64,000 nt of DNA from Pseudarthrobacter sp. SSS035. GTDB taxonomy: Bacteria > Actinomycetota > Actinomycetes > Actinomycetales > Micrococcaceae. The stretch is taken from the NCBI RefSeq assembly GCF_023273875.1, contig NZ_CP096882.1, positions 682,001 through 746,000 on the forward strand, written 5' to 3'. Below are positions 29,886 to 38,608 of this stretch, in pieces. The translations under genes and the position numbers were made by a program. How positions within the stretch are numbered: the stretch's first letter is position 1; every line of letters starts with the position of its first letter. The notes below the pieces were generated by a model. The model worked only from the letters and a program-made list of their open reading frames with translations. It had not been told where the DNA came from and searched no databases.

Positions 29886-29983
29886 GGCTCACAGTGCCGG
29901 GCCAGCGGATACCACCCCAGCAGACGCGCCGCTACGCGGGCATTACCAAATGATTCTTCGATAGCAGCTACGCGGGCATCTTT
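28657..29983 (-). mobile_element. Insertion sequence with ~40-bp imperfect inverted ends
   Basis: The left end AAGATGCCCGCGTAGC, then TTATCGAAGAATCATTTG, matches the inverted right end (same two blocks read from 29983 leftwards). At the right the block ATGCCCGCGTAGC occurs twice, outside and inside the CGAAGAATCATTTG block. The element carries one DDE transposase, broken by a frameshift. I could not define a target-site duplication with confidence. It sits between the repeat A/B cluster and the alpha/beta hydrolase. Confidence 0.75.
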
Positions 29984-30038
29984 GATGAGTCAACGCGGGA
30001 GCTGGTGGGGAGCGAAACCCAGGCGTACCGTTCTTCCC

Positions 30039-30821
30039 ATGGGACCAATTCGGGCCATTCTTCTACCGGGCGCTGTACTCCCCGCCCAGGCCGCCTTCGG
30101 CGGACTCATCGCAGCCCTCGGGCCGGACGTCCAGGCATTCGCCAAGGATCTCGAGCTCTACGCGGAAGATGGGCCGCCGGCGGATTGGAGCCTGGACACA
30201 GAGATCGACGGCGTGTTGCGCGAAGCCGATACCCGGGGATGGGAGACGTTCCACTTAACGGGCTATTCAGGTGGCGGCGCGGCGGCGCTGGTGTTCGCTG
30301 CCAAGCACCCGGGCAGGCTGCTGAGCCTGGCGCTGCTGGAACCTGCCTGGGCCGGGAACTGGGACTGGAGCCCTGCGTACACGGAGCTCCGGAAGAAGTA
30401 CGAGCAGCTGGAAACACTCCCGCCGGAACAGTTCATGTCCGCCTTCATGAGGCTGGGAGTTAAGCCCGACGTCGTCCTTCCGCCGCCGCCGGATCCCCCG
30501 CCGCCGTGGATGGCCAACCGGCCGGCGGGTATCAGGGCGTTCCTGCGGACCTTCAAAAACTATGACCTGGAGAGGGCGCGCTTGGCTGCCTTTCGCCAGC
30601 CCGTCTACTTCGCCTTGGGCGGCCTGAGCAATCCCCATGACTACGGCGATATCGCCAGCCGGCTGTCCAGGGTCTTCTTCCCGGACTTCCACCTGGAAGT
30701 GTTCCCCAAGCGCCACCATTTCGATCCGCCACACCGGATCGAGCCCGAGCGACTGGCTGAATTGCTCCGGCGGCACTGGGAGCGGGCGGTGGTTGAGCCT
30801 GTCGAAACCCGCGGTGGTTGA
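30039..30821 (+). CDS. Alpha/beta hydrolase
   Basis: A 260-residue protein with the nucleophile elbow GYSGGGAAALVFAAKHP, upstream ILLPGAVLPA oxyanion-loop region, and a late HHF that may carry the catalytic histidine (EVFPKRHHFDPPHRIEPERL). Substrate unknown. The start is an ATG after CGTTCTTCCC, with no strong ribosome site. The last ten residues (VVEPVETRGG) and the stop codon are encoded by the tandem intergenic repeat at 30788-30874, so the original C-terminus was probably near RHWERA. Confidence 0.8.
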   Translation: MGPIRAILLPGAVLPAQAAFGGLIAALGPDVQAFAKDLELYAEDGPPADWSLDTEIDGVLREADTRGWETFHLTGYSGGGAAALVFAAKHPGRLLSLALLEPAWAGNWDWSPAYTELRKKYEQLETLPPEQFMSAFMRLGVKPDVVLPPPPDPPPPWMANRPAGIRAFLRTFKNYDLERARLAAFRQPVYFALGGLSNPHDYGDIASRLSRVFFPDFHLEVFPKRHHFDPPHRIEPERLAELLRRHWERAVVEPVETRGG

Positions 30822-30874
30822 GCCTGTCGAAACCCGCGGTGGTTGAGCCTGTCGAAACCCGCGGTGGTTGAGCC
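30788..30874 (+). repeat. Tandem array of repeat A, 3.5 units of 25 bp
   Basis: Three identical 25-bp units (GGTGGTTGAGCC, TGTCGAAACCCGC) at 30788, 30813 and 30838 and a partial unit at 30863. It overlaps the 3' end of the hydrolase gene and supplies its stop codon (TGA 30819-30821). No spacers exist between units, so it is not a CRISPR array. Confidence 0.9.
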
Positions 30875-30893
30875 TTACCCTCAGACGCAGCCG

Positions 30894-30910
30894 TTGCTAC
30901 GCTTGCTACG
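30894..30910 (+). promoter_or_regulatory. TTGCTACG direct repeat before vapB
   Basis: TTGCTACG occurs twice, 9 bp apart (30894 and 30903), directly before the GGAGGT ribosome site of the antitoxin gene. This is a suitable place for autoregulation by the antitoxin or complex. Short, so weak evidence. Confidence 0.35.
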
Positions 30911-30919
30911 GAGGTAACC

Positions 30920-31186
30920 ATGGCGACAATCCCACACCGGGAACTGCGCAACCAGAGCAGCAAAATCCTGGAGCGCGTCAAGAACGGCGAAACCATCGAC
31001 GTCACGAACAACGGCGAAATAGCCGCTACCTTGATCCCGCCGTCGGCGTCACCCTTTGAGCGGCTGCTGCTGGCGGGCCAGGTCCGCCCAGCCGCCAAGG
31101 GGCCGGTCGATTTCCAGACGCTGCCGCGCGTCCCGTCAGAAGCCGGCACTGCTGAGATCCTGGCTGACCTCCGCGGGGACCGGTGA
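30920..31186 (+). CDS. VapB/Phd-type antitoxin
   Basis: An 88-residue protein starting MATIPHRELRNQSSKILERVKNGETIDVTNNGEIAATLIPP, the Phd/YefM DNA-binding fold, followed by a flexible C-terminal part (residues ~45-88) that would block the toxin. GGAGGT is well placed before the ATG. It overlaps the PIN-domain gene by 4 nt (GTGA). Confidence 0.9.
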   Translation: MATIPHRELRNQSSKILERVKNGETIDVTNNGEIAATLIPPSASPFERLLLAGQVRPAAKGPVDFQTLPRVPSEAGTAEILADLRGDR

Positions 31187-31575
31187 TCATCTACCTGGAC
31201 ACGTCGGCTGTCCTCAAGCTGGTGGTCGAAGAGGCAGAATCATCCGCGGCCGCCCACTACGTCTCAACCGCGGCAGCCCAGGGCCACCAGCTGGTGGCTT
31301 CGATGCTCCTCTATACGGAACTTCATTGCGCGGCCCATCGCCGCGGATTTCCCGGCGAGCCCGTCAATACGGTCCTGGGAGCCATTAACCTGGTCGACCT
31401 TGCCCGTTCGGACCTTATGTACGCGGCGGCCCTGCCCGGCAAGCTCCGAAGCGCCGACGCCATGCATCTGGCCGCAGCCATCCGGCTGCAGTCCGATGTA
31501 ATGGTGGCGTATGACGCCGAGCTCCTGGCTGCCGCCGTCGAGGCAGGCCTGAACGTCCTATGCCCCGGCGGTTGA
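31183..31575 (+). CDS. VapC-type PIN-domain toxin ribonuclease
   Basis: A 130-residue PIN domain with the acidic metal-binding set D6 (MIIYLDTSAVLKL), E46 (YTELHCA), D92 (SADAMHLAAA) and D111 (AYDAELLAAA). Such toxins cleave tRNA or rRNA when the antitoxin is degraded. It starts at a GTG overlapping the antitoxin stop. Its own stop codon lies in CGGCGGTTGA, part of a repeat A unit. It is placed just upstream of the Wadjet operon, so it may act as an addiction module for the island. Confidence 0.9.
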   Translation: MIIYLDTSAVLKLVVEEAESSAAAHYVSTAAAQGHQLVASMLLYTELHCAAHRRGFPGEPVNTVLGAINLVDLARSDLMYAAALPGKLRSADAMHLAAAIRLQSDVMVAYDAELLAAAVEAGLNVLCPGG

Positions 31576-31583
31576 GTGCGCCC

Positions 31584-31631
31584 GGTGGTTGAGCCCGTCG
31601 AAACCCTGGATCTCGACAGGCTCGATCGCCG
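31584..31631. repeat. Extended repeat A with internal hairpin
   Basis: GGTGGTTGAGCCCGTCGAAA, CCCTGGATCTCGACAGGCTCGATC: GAGCCCGTCGA pairs with TCGACAGGCTC (one mismatch) around a CCTGGA-type loop. It lies between vapC and jetA and could stop transcription in both directions. Confidence 0.7.
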
Positions 31632-31662
31632 GGGACGACAAGTTCGATCACTGTCACCGTCC

Positions 31663-31703
31663 CCGTGTAGCTTAGGAATAACAGCACCCTGCATGAGGAC
31701 GCC
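31663..31703 (+). promoter_or_regulatory. jetA leader, shared with the GGDEF gene at 39762
   Basis: CCGTGTAGCTTAGGAATAAC, AGCACC ... GAGGACGCC directly precedes the jetA ATG. The leader at 39719-39761 is the same except for about five substitutions and one inserted base. TTAGGAATAAC may hold the -10 box; GAGGA is the ribosome site. Confidence 0.55.
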
Positions 31704-33146
31704 ATGGATTTCTACGCCATCAACGCACTGCGTGAGAACCACGCCGGCTGGTCCCTGCTCCGCGCACAGAACGCCCCGCTGGCCGTCAGCTTCTTCATCA
31801 AGGCCTTCACCGGACCCAACCAACGGGACATCGGCCGGCAGGAGCTCATTGACCACCTCGATGATGTCCTGTTCGGCCTCCGTGAAGTCTTCGGCGAGGA
31901 CAAGTACCCTAGGCCGGCCGGTGAGTACCTGGATGAGTGGGCGGCCCCGGAACGGGCGTGGCTGCGGAAATACTACGTGCCCGGCCAGGACGAGCCGCGC
32001 TACGATCTCACGGCCGCCGCCGAGGACGTGGTCCGCTGGGTGGAGAGCCTGAGCGGGCGGGACTTCGTGGCCACGCAGTCCAGGCTGACCAGCATCTTCG
32101 CCGTCCTGAAGGCCCTGGTCCAGCAGTCCGAGACCGACCCGGAGGTAAGGCTCGCCGAGCTCCAGCGCCAGCGGGACGGGATCGACGCCGAGATGCAGCG
32201 GATCAAGGCCGGCAACATCCGCGTGATGACCGCACCGGAAGCCCTGGACCACTTCCAGCAGCTGACCACCCTGGCCAAGGACCTGCTCTCCGATTTCCGT
32301 GAGGTGGAGCAGAACTTCCGGAAGCTGGACCGGCAGGTCCGTGAACAGATCGCCACCTGGGACGGCACCCAGGGCGAGCTGCTGGCCTCCATCTTCGCGA
32401 ACCAGCAGGACATCAGCGGCTCCCTCCAGGGCCGAACGTTCCAGGGCTTCTGGGACTACCTGATGTCCCCGCAGCTGCGCACCGAACTGCGGGACCTGCT
32501 GCAGCGGGCCACCCAGATCGACGCCCTCGCCAAACTCGACAACCTGCACGCCGTGACCAACCTGCACCAGGACTGGCTGCCCGCCGTCGAGCAGACCCAG
32601 GCCACAGTCCGGCAGCTCTCGCAGCAGATGCGCCGGCTCCTGGACGACAAGGTGTTCCTGGAAAACAAGCGCATCATGCAGCTCGTCCGGAGCATCGAAT
32701 CCGGTGCGCTGGGCACCCGGGAGGTGCCGCCGTCGGGCGTCTTTATGGAGATCGCGGCTCAGTCCGTCGAGGTCGCGCTTCCGTTCGAACGGCCGCTGTA
32801 TGAGCCGAGCCGGCGGATCATGGTGGACGACGTCGTGGTGGCGGCAAACGATGCAGAAGTGGATGCCGGCGCCCTCTTCAGCCAGTTCCATGTGGACACG
32901 GAGCGGCTGAAGTCCAATATCGACGACGTCCTGGCCGGCGCCGAGCAGGCCACCCTCGGCGAAGTAGCGGCCGCTCACCCTCTGTCGCAGGGACTGGCGG
33001 AGCTCGTGGCCTACTACCAGCTCGCCACCGAATCGGACTGGGCGTCCATCAACCCGGACGAATCACAGCAGTTGTCCTGGCAGCTCCCGGACGGCAGCAT
33101 CCGGGAAGCCACTGTCGAACAGATCATCTTCGTGAGGCCGGCATGA
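31704..33146 (+). CDS. jetA: Wadjet anti-plasmid protein JetA (DUF3375, kleisin-like)
   Basis: A 480-residue protein starting MDFYAINALRENHAGWSLLRAQNAPLAVSFF, with long coiled-coil regions (about 130-220 and 290-330) and VTAPEALDHFQQLTTLAKDLLSDFREVEQNFRKLDRQVREQIATW. This is the DUF3375 protein of type I Wadjet, a MukF-like kleisin that links the SMC-like ATPase. GAGGA precedes the ATG. It overlaps jetB by 4 nt. The four jet genes are contiguous and complete. Confidence 0.92.
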   Translation: MDFYAINALRENHAGWSLLRAQNAPLAVSFFIKAFTGPNQRDIGRQELIDHLDDVLFGLREVFGEDKYPRPAGEYLDEWAAPERAWLRKYYVPGQDEPRYDLTAAAEDVVRWVESLSGRDFVATQSRLTSIFAVLKALVQQSETDPEVRLAELQRQRDGIDAEMQRIKAGNIRVMTAPEALDHFQQLTTLAKDLLSDFREVEQNFRKLDRQVREQIATWDGTQGELLASIFANQQDISGSLQGRTFQGFWDYLMSPQLRTELRDLLQRATQIDALAKLDNLHAVTNLHQDWLPAVEQTQATVRQLSQQMRRLLDDKVFLENKRIMQLVRSIESGALGTREVPPSGVFMEIAAQSVEVALPFERPLYEPSRRIMVDDVVVAANDAEVDAGALFSQFHVDTERLKSNIDDVLAGAEQATLGEVAAAHPLSQGLAELVAYYQLATESDWASINPDESQQLSWQLPDGSIREATVEQIIFVRPA

Positions 33147-33766
33147 CCACCACAGACGCACCTGAAACACACACGCCGGAGGAACTTCCCGGCGTCGTCA
33201 CCAAGCTCTTCAAGGGCGTGGTCTACGCCGAGACGGACGAGAAGATCTGGCAGTCGCTGCTGGGCCTGTCCTCCCACGTCCGCGACTACGTGGCCGTCCT
33301 GGGCCTTGACCTGATCCTGGACGAGTCCGAGGGCTACGCGTTCCTGAAATCCCGCGAGGATCCGGACGGCACGCTGCCGCGGCTGATCCCCCGCCGCCCG
33401 CTCACCTTCAACGTCAGCCTCCTCCTGGCGCTGCTCCGCGGCCGGATGCTCGAATTCGATACCAACAGCAGCGAACTGCGCCTCATCATGACCGAGCAGG
33501 ACATCGCGGACATGGTGGCCGTTTTCCTGCCCGAATCCAGCAACGAGGCGCGGATTCTGGACCAGCTCGGCACCAACATCAAGAAGGTGGTGGAGCTGGG
33601 CTTCCTGCGGAAACTGCGCGGCCAGGCGGGCACGTACGAGGTCGCCCGGATCCTGAAGGCCTACGTGGATGCCCAGTGGCTGGAGGAATTCGACGCGCGG
33701 CTGGCCGACTACCGCGCCTCGCTCACCGGAGCCGTCACCGGCAGCAAGGAAGAGGACCGCACATGA
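33143..33766 (+). CDS. jetB: Wadjet protein JetB (DUF4194, MukE-like)
   Basis: A 207-residue protein: VTKLFKGVVYAETDEKIWQSLLGLSSHVRDYVAVLGLDLILDESEGYAFLK, RRPLTFNVSLLLALLRGRMLEFD and AILKAY-type tail (VARILKAYVDAQWLEEF). It matches DUF4194, the winged-helix MukE/KITE-like subunit of Wadjet. ATGA overlaps join it to jetA upstream and jetC downstream, implying fixed stoichiometry by coupled translation. Confidence 0.9.
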   Translation: MTTTDAPETHTPEELPGVVTKLFKGVVYAETDEKIWQSLLGLSSHVRDYVAVLGLDLILDESEGYAFLKSREDPDGTLPRLIPRRPLTFNVSLLLALLRGRMLEFDTNSSELRLIMTEQDIADMVAVFLPESSNEARILDQLGTNIKKVVELGFLRKLRGQAGTYEVARILKAYVDAQWLEEFDARLADYRASLTGAVTGSKEEDRT

Positions 33767-36700
33767 CCACCGAGACGGCCACCGCAGTTAAAGGCGGGAC
33801 AGACGAGCAGGAGATGCTGTTCAGCCTGGATGAAAAAGCGGACGACGCCGGTACTCCCCCGGGCTTCCGGCTGCACCGTCTGGAGCTGCTCAATTGGGGC
33901 ACGTTCCACCAGGAGGTGCGGGCGTTCCGGCTGGACGGCTCCAACAGCCTGCTGACCGGTGACATCGGCTCCGGGAAGTCGACAGTAGTGGATGCGATCA
34001 CCACCTTGCTGCTGCCGGCCAACAGGATCGAGTACAACAAGGCGGCGGGCGCGCAGAAGAAGGAACGCACCCTGATGTCGTACGTGCGGGGTTTCCACAA
34101 GAGCACCCGGAGCGCCGGCGGCGAATACTCCAAGCCCGTGGCGCTGCGTGGCACCGGCAAGCTCACCGTGGTCCTGGGCGTGTTCCACAACGCCGTCCTG
34201 GGCAAATCCATCACCCTGGCCATCACCCTCTGGGCCACCCAGGAGGCTGGCCAGCCCAACCGCTTCTACTCGCTGGCGGAGGGCGAGCAGTCCATCGCCG
34301 GGGACTTCGCCAACTTCGGCCAGGACCCCGCGAAGCTGAAGAAGCAGCTCCGGGCCGCGGGTGCGTCCCTCCATGAAACGTTCGAGCCCTATGCGGCGGC
34401 GTTCAAGCGGCAGTTCGGCATCAGCGGAAACCAGGCCATGGAGCTGTTCCATCGCACGGTGTCCATGAAGCAGGTGGAGAACATCACCAACTTCGTGCGC
34501 ACCAACATGCTTGAGGAAGACGACGTCGAGGCCCGGATCGGCAACCTCATCCACCACTTCGACGACCTGAAGAAGGCCCACGACGCCGTCCTCCGGGCCA
34601 AGGACCAGATCGCCCTGCTCACCCCCATCACCGAGGGCGCCGCCCAGCACACCGCCCTGAGCCGGGACGACGAATTCGCCCGCCAACAGCGGGACCAGCT
34701 GCATCCCTGGTTCACGGACCGGAAACTGCAGCTGAGCATCGAACACCAGACGGAACTGCAGAACACCGGCCTCCGGCTGCAGGAGGACAGCGGCAAACTG
34801 GCCACCGAAATCACCCAGCTCCGCCTGGACCTGGCCGCCGTGAAGGAAGATATCCGCAGCAACGGCGGCGGCCGGCTGGCCGCCATCGAAGCGGAGGCCG
34901 CACGGCTGGGCGAGGAGTCCCGGTCGCAGCGGGTTCGCTTCGAAAAGTACGCCGAAGCCGCGGCAGAGCTTGGTCTTCAGGCCCCGGCGGACCGCGTCCA
35001 GTTCGACGCCAACCGGGCCCGGCTCGCCGACGTCGAAAAGGACCTCGCCGCCACAGCCAACGAAGTGCAGGACACCCGCACCGAACTGACCATGACACGC
35101 ACGGTACTCACCGGCCGCGCCAGCGACATCGCCGCGGAGCTGACCAGCCTGCAGGCGCGTCCCAACCTGTTGCCGCGCCCCCAGGTGGAGCTCCGCCGTC
35201 GGCTGTGCGACGGTACCGGCATCCAGGAATCAGAGCTGCCGTACGCCGGTGAGCTGCTGCGCGTCCGCGACGGCGAAGCGGCCTGGGAAGGCGCCGCAGA
35301 ACGCACCCTTCGCGGCTTTGCACTGTCGCTGCTGGTGCCGTCGGAGCACTACGCTGCGGTGAGCGGCTGGGTGGACGGCAACAACCTGCGCGGCCGGCTG
35401 GTGTACCTCAAGATCGGCGAATCGTACACGCCGAAGCCGGCCGAGGCGGGCACACTGGCGGCGAAGATCGCCATCAAGCAGGGGACGCCGTTCCGCAATT
35501 TCCTGCTCGATGAGCTCAGCAGCCGCTTCGACTATTTCTGCTGTGACACCCTGGAGGACTTCCGCCGCCGTTCCAAGGCGCTGACCGCCAACGGCCAGCT
35601 CAAGGGCGGCCGCGGCCGGCACGAGAAGGATGACCGGCAGGAGCTCTCGGACCGCCGGAACTACGTCCTGGGCTGGGACAACCTGGACAAGATCAGCCGT
35701 TTCCGTACCGAGCAGGACGAGGTCCAGGGCCAGCTCAGCGTGGTGGCCGGCCAGCTGTCCAGGGTCAACGATTCCCTGGGCGCCATCGGCCGGCAGAACC
35801 AGCAGCTGGGCATCATCGGGGCGGTGTCGGACTTCGCCGAGCTCAGCTGGCAGCTCACCGCACGCCGCATCGAGGAGCTCAAGGCGGAGAAGGCCCAGCT
35901 GGAGTCCACCAGCGATGTGCTGCGGCAGCTGACGGCGAAGGAAGCCGAGCTCACCGGAAAGCTGGATCGCCTGCAGGTGCGGGCCGATGATGTCCAGCGG
36001 CGGATCGGCTCCAACGAGGGCGCCGCCAAGGACATCGTGGAGGCGATCGAGGACTGCCGCGACGTCCTGCGGGAGACCCCGTTGACGGACGACGGCGGCG
36101 TGCTGGCCGCCGTCGCAAGGCTCGCCGCGGCGGAACTCGCCGGCAAACCGCTCACCTACAAAAACACCGGCACCGTCGAAAGCTCCGTCCGGTCCGGGCT
36201 GACAGACACCATCGACGCACTGTCCAAACAGATCGCCCGGGCCGCCGAGAAGACCGTCCGGCTCATGGCCGAGTTCCGGAACAAGTACCCGAACGAGACC
36301 ACGGAGATTGACGCCGCCCTGGAGTCCGCCGGCGAGTTCGGCAAGCTGCTGGAGCAGCTGGTCAGCAACGATCTCCCGCGCTTTGAGGCCCACTTCAAGG
36401 AGTCCCTGAACCAAAACACCATTCACGAGGTGGTGGCGTTCAACGCGTTCCTGGACAGCCGCCGGCAGGACATCGTGAACCGGATCGGCGAAATCAACCT
36501 GTCCCTGGCCGGGATTGAGTACAACACCGGCCGGCACATCCAGCTGGAGCACCAGAACAGCACCGACCTCGACGTGCGGCAGTTCGGCCTGGACCTGCGG
36601 GCCTGTTCGGAGGGGACCATTGGCGACGATGATCAGTACTCCGAGCAGAAGTACCTGCAGGTGGCGCGCCTGATCGAGCGGTTCCGGGGCCGGGACGGCT

Positions 36701-37188
36701 ACACCACCCTCGACGAGCGCTGGACCGCCAAGGTCACGGACGTCCGGAACTGGTTTACGTTCTCCGCCTCGGAAAAATGGACCGAAACCGGCGAGGAATT
36801 TGAACACTTCACGGATTCGGGCGGCAAGTCCGGCGGGCAGAAGGAGAAGCTCGCCTACACGATTCTCGCCGCCGCCCTGGCGTTCCAGTTCGGGCTGGCG
36901 TCCGGCAAGGGCGCCGGTAAAAACGCCGGCAGTGGCCGCAGTTTCCGGTTCGTGGTCATTGATGAGGCGTTCGGCCGCGGCTCCGACGAGTCGGCCCGGT
37001 ACGGGCTGGAGCTGTTCCAGCGGATGAAGCTGCAGCTGCTGATTGTCACTCCCCTGCAGAAGATCCATGTGATCGAGCCCTTTGTCTCCCATGTGGGGTT
37101 CGTGGCCAACACCAACGGCGACGATTCGCAGTTGCGGAACATGACCATCCAGGAGTACCGGGACGAGCGGGCCCGGCGTGCCGGGTGA
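33763..37188 (+). CDS. jetC: Wadjet SMC-like ATPase JetC
   Basis: A 1141-residue MukB/SMC-like protein. The Walker A motif is GDIGSGKST (66-74), followed by VVDAITTLLLPANRI. Long coiled coils (about 290-480 and 600-950) flank a hinge-like globular part. The C-terminal head has the ABC signature SGGKSGGQKEKLAY (from S1019) and Walker B FRFVVIDEAFGRGSDESARYG (D1067, E1068). It loads on plasmid DNA and drives loop extrusion in studied Wadjet complexes. I took ATG 33763, which overlaps the jetB stop (ATGA); the upstream open frame overlaps jetB and has no signature. Confidence 0.93.
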   Translation: MTTETATAVKGGTDEQEMLFSLDEKADDAGTPPGFRLHRLELLNWGTFHQEVRAFRLDGSNSLLTGDIGSGKSTVVDAITTLLLPANRIEYNKAAGAQKKERTLMSYVRGFHKSTRSAGGEYSKPVALRGTGKLTVVLGVFHNAVLGKSITLAITLWATQEAGQPNRFYSLAEGEQSIAGDFANFGQDPAKLKKQLRAAGASLHETFEPYAAAFKRQFGISGNQAMELFHRTVSMKQVENITNFVRTNMLEEDDVEARIGNLIHHFDDLKKAHDAVLRAKDQIALLTPITEGAAQHTALSRDDEFARQQRDQLHPWFTDRKLQLSIEHQTELQNTGLRLQEDSGKLATEITQLRLDLAAVKEDIRSNGGGRLAAIEAEAARLGEESRSQRVRFEKYAEAAAELGLQAPADRVQFDANRARLADVEKDLAATANEVQDTRTELTMTRTVLTGRASDIAAELTSLQARPNLLPRPQVELRRRLCDGTGIQESELPYAGELLRVRDGEAAWEGAAERTLRGFALSLLVPSEHYAAVSGWVDGNNLRGRLVYLKIGESYTPKPAEAGTLAAKIAIKQGTPFRNFLLDELSSRFDYFCCDTLEDFRRRSKALTANGQLKGGRGRHEKDDRQELSDRRNYVLGWDNLDKISRFRTEQDEVQGQLSVVAGQLSRVNDSLGAIGRQNQQLGIIGAVSDFAELSWQLTARRIEELKAEKAQLESTSDVLRQLTAKEAELTGKLDRLQVRADDVQRRIGSNEGAAKDIVEAIEDCRDVLRETPLTDDGGVLAAVARLAAAELAGKPLTYKNTGTVESSVRSGLTDTIDALSKQIARAAEKTVRLMAEFRNKYPNETTEIDAALESAGEFGKLLEQLVSNDLPRFEAHFKESLNQNTIHEVVAFNAFLDSRRQDIVNRIGEINLSLAGIEYNTGRHIQLEHQNSTDLDVRQFGLDLRACSEGTIGDDDQYSEQKYLQVARLIERFRGRDGYTTLDERWTAKVTDVRNWFTFSASEKWTETGEEFEHFTDSGGKSGGQKEKLAYTILAAALAFQFGLASGKGAGKNAGSGRSFRFVVIDEAFGRGSDESARYGLELFQRMKLQLLIVTPLQKIHVIEPFVSHVGFVANTNGDDSQLRNMTIQEYRDERARRAG

Positions 37189-38455
37189 CCGGCTTTCGGC
37201 TTCCGCTCCTGGCCGGGCGCAGGGCTGGACCACACTGGCGGACCTGCGCGCGCAGTCACTTAAGGCCTGGGGCAGCGGTGCGTTGCTCCGCGAGGTACTG
37301 GAACCCAGCGGACTCCACCCCCGCCGTCGTCCGTTGAAACGTCCGACGGCGGCGACGCTCCGGACTGACTACGCGGCGGCGAGTGCGTGGGCGGCTGAGT
37401 TGTTCGCCGCCGTGGGTCCGTTCAGCCTGGAAACCGCAGAGGTGGGGCGCACCACGGTGGGGGCCAACCAGCTTCCGGCGGCGGCGGTCTTTGCACACGC
37501 CGAGGCCGAGATCCGCTTTGTGGGTAAGGCGAGGGATGCAGCCCGGTTCGTGGAGCTTGCCGGGAGTCTGGCCTCGCTGCACTCCTTGTTCCGCGGTTGG
37601 GCGCTGAAGCGGCCGCTCAAGCTGCTGGAACTCGGGGCTGACGCGCTGACAGCGGCCCGGGTGGCCCTGTGGCTGGAGGACAATCCCGAGCCCGGCATCT
37701 ACGTGAGGCAGCTGAGCCTTCCCGGTGTGCACACCAAGTTCATCGAGAACCACAGGGCGGTGATCAGCGGGCTGGCCATGGTGCTGCGGGCTGATTCCGT
37801 GCGCGCCGAGATTGAGCCGGACGAGGACTCGCTTCCGGACTTTCCCGCTGAGCCCGGTTCGCTGCTGGGTCTAACGCCGGCCCGGACGCCGGCGGCGCGC
37901 TTTGCCGCGGGCCACGGCTTCCTGCATCCGCCGGAGCTGGTCAGGTTCCGCCTGCTGGATCCTGCCGTGCCACTGCTGGGCCGGGCACGCGATCTGACCG
38001 TGACCGCTGAAGCCTTCAGTACGCTGAGCCTGCCGGTCACCAAAGTGCTGATTACGGAAAACCTCGTCAACTTCCTGGCCCTCCCCGACAGGCAGGACAC
38101 GCTGGCTATTTATGGCGGCGGTTATGGTTTCTCGTCGCTGCAGGATGCAGGGTGGCTGCGCGACCGCAAGGTCCTGTACTGGGGCGATCTGGACACCCAC
38201 GGGTTCCGGATCCTGGACCAGCTGCGTGCGGTCCACCCGCATGTGATGAGCGTGATGATGGACGAGGCCACGCTGCTGGCCCACCGCGATGCATGGGTTA
38301 CCGAGCCGTCGCCGTCGAAGGCTTCGCTTAGCAGGCTGACACCTGATGAGTCCGCCCTGTACGAAGGCCTCCGCGATGACGCCTTCGGGACGGCTGTCAG
38401 GCTGGAGCAGGAGCTGATCCGCTGGGACTGGGCGCTGGGCCGACTTGGTGGTTGA
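37178..38455 (+). CDS. jetD: Wadjet toprim nuclease JetD (DUF3322/DUF2220)
   Basis: A 425-residue protein. N-terminal DUF3322-like region (TLRTDYAAASAWAAELFAAVG) and C-terminal DUF2220 toprim fold: E294 in LITENLVNFLALP, YGGGYGFSSL, and DxD (D337, D339) in YWGDLDTHGFRILDQLR. These are the topoisomerase VI A-like metal ligands; JetD cuts the plasmid held by the JetABC motor. The GTG start overlaps jetC by 11 nt. The stop TGA belongs to a repeat A unit (GGTGGTTGA). All catalytic residues look intact, so the system should be functional. Confidence 0.93.
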   Translation: MPGDRLSASAPGRAQGWTTLADLRAQSLKAWGSGALLREVLEPSGLHPRRRPLKRPTAATLRTDYAAASAWAAELFAAVGPFSLETAEVGRTTVGANQLPAAAVFAHAEAEIRFVGKARDAARFVELAGSLASLHSLFRGWALKRPLKLLELGADALTAARVALWLEDNPEPGIYVRQLSLPGVHTKFIENHRAVISGLAMVLRADSVRAEIEPDEDSLPDFPAEPGSLLGLTPARTPAARFAAGHGFLHPPELVRFRLLDPAVPLLGRARDLTVTAEAFSTLSLPVTKVLITENLVNFLALPDRQDTLAIYGGGYGFSSLQDAGWLRDRKVLYWGDLDTHGFRILDQLRAVHPHVMSVMMDEATLLAHRDAWVTEPSPSKASLSRLTPDESALYEGLRDDAFGTAVRLEQELIRWDWALGRLGG

Positions 38456-38520
38456 GCCTAACGAAAACCGTGGAGTTGAGCCCGTCGGTACCCGGTCTGC
38501 CAACATTTCACGATCGAAAT

Positions 38521-38545
38521 GTCAGAATCCACACCGGATTCTGAC
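38521..38545. promoter_or_regulatory. 10-bp perfect inverted repeat upstream of the TA-like pair
   Basis: GTCAGAATCC (38521-38530), ACACC, GGATTCTGAC (38536-38545). It lies 64 bp before the start of the toxin-like gene and about 30 bp before a possible -10 box (TACAAT, 38574-38579). A second element, GGCTACAA repeated at 38571 and 38584 (13 bp apart), overlaps the -10 region. A smaller inverted repeat CATTTC...GAAATG lies just upstream. The layout suggests an autoregulated promoter. Confidence 0.6.
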
Positions 38546-38608
38546 CGATGAAGTGAGCATGGATAAATCCGGCTACAATTATCGGCTACAAAATGTTAGC
38601 ATGAGCCA

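Noticed and set aside
30788..30874. Possible CRISPR array
   Set aside because: The 25-bp units touch each other without spacers and no cas genes are near; it is a tandem copy of the intergenic repeat.
35230..37233. A 667-codon minus-strand frame opposite jetC
   Set aside because: No domain signature; jetC with full ATPase motifs occupies the other strand.
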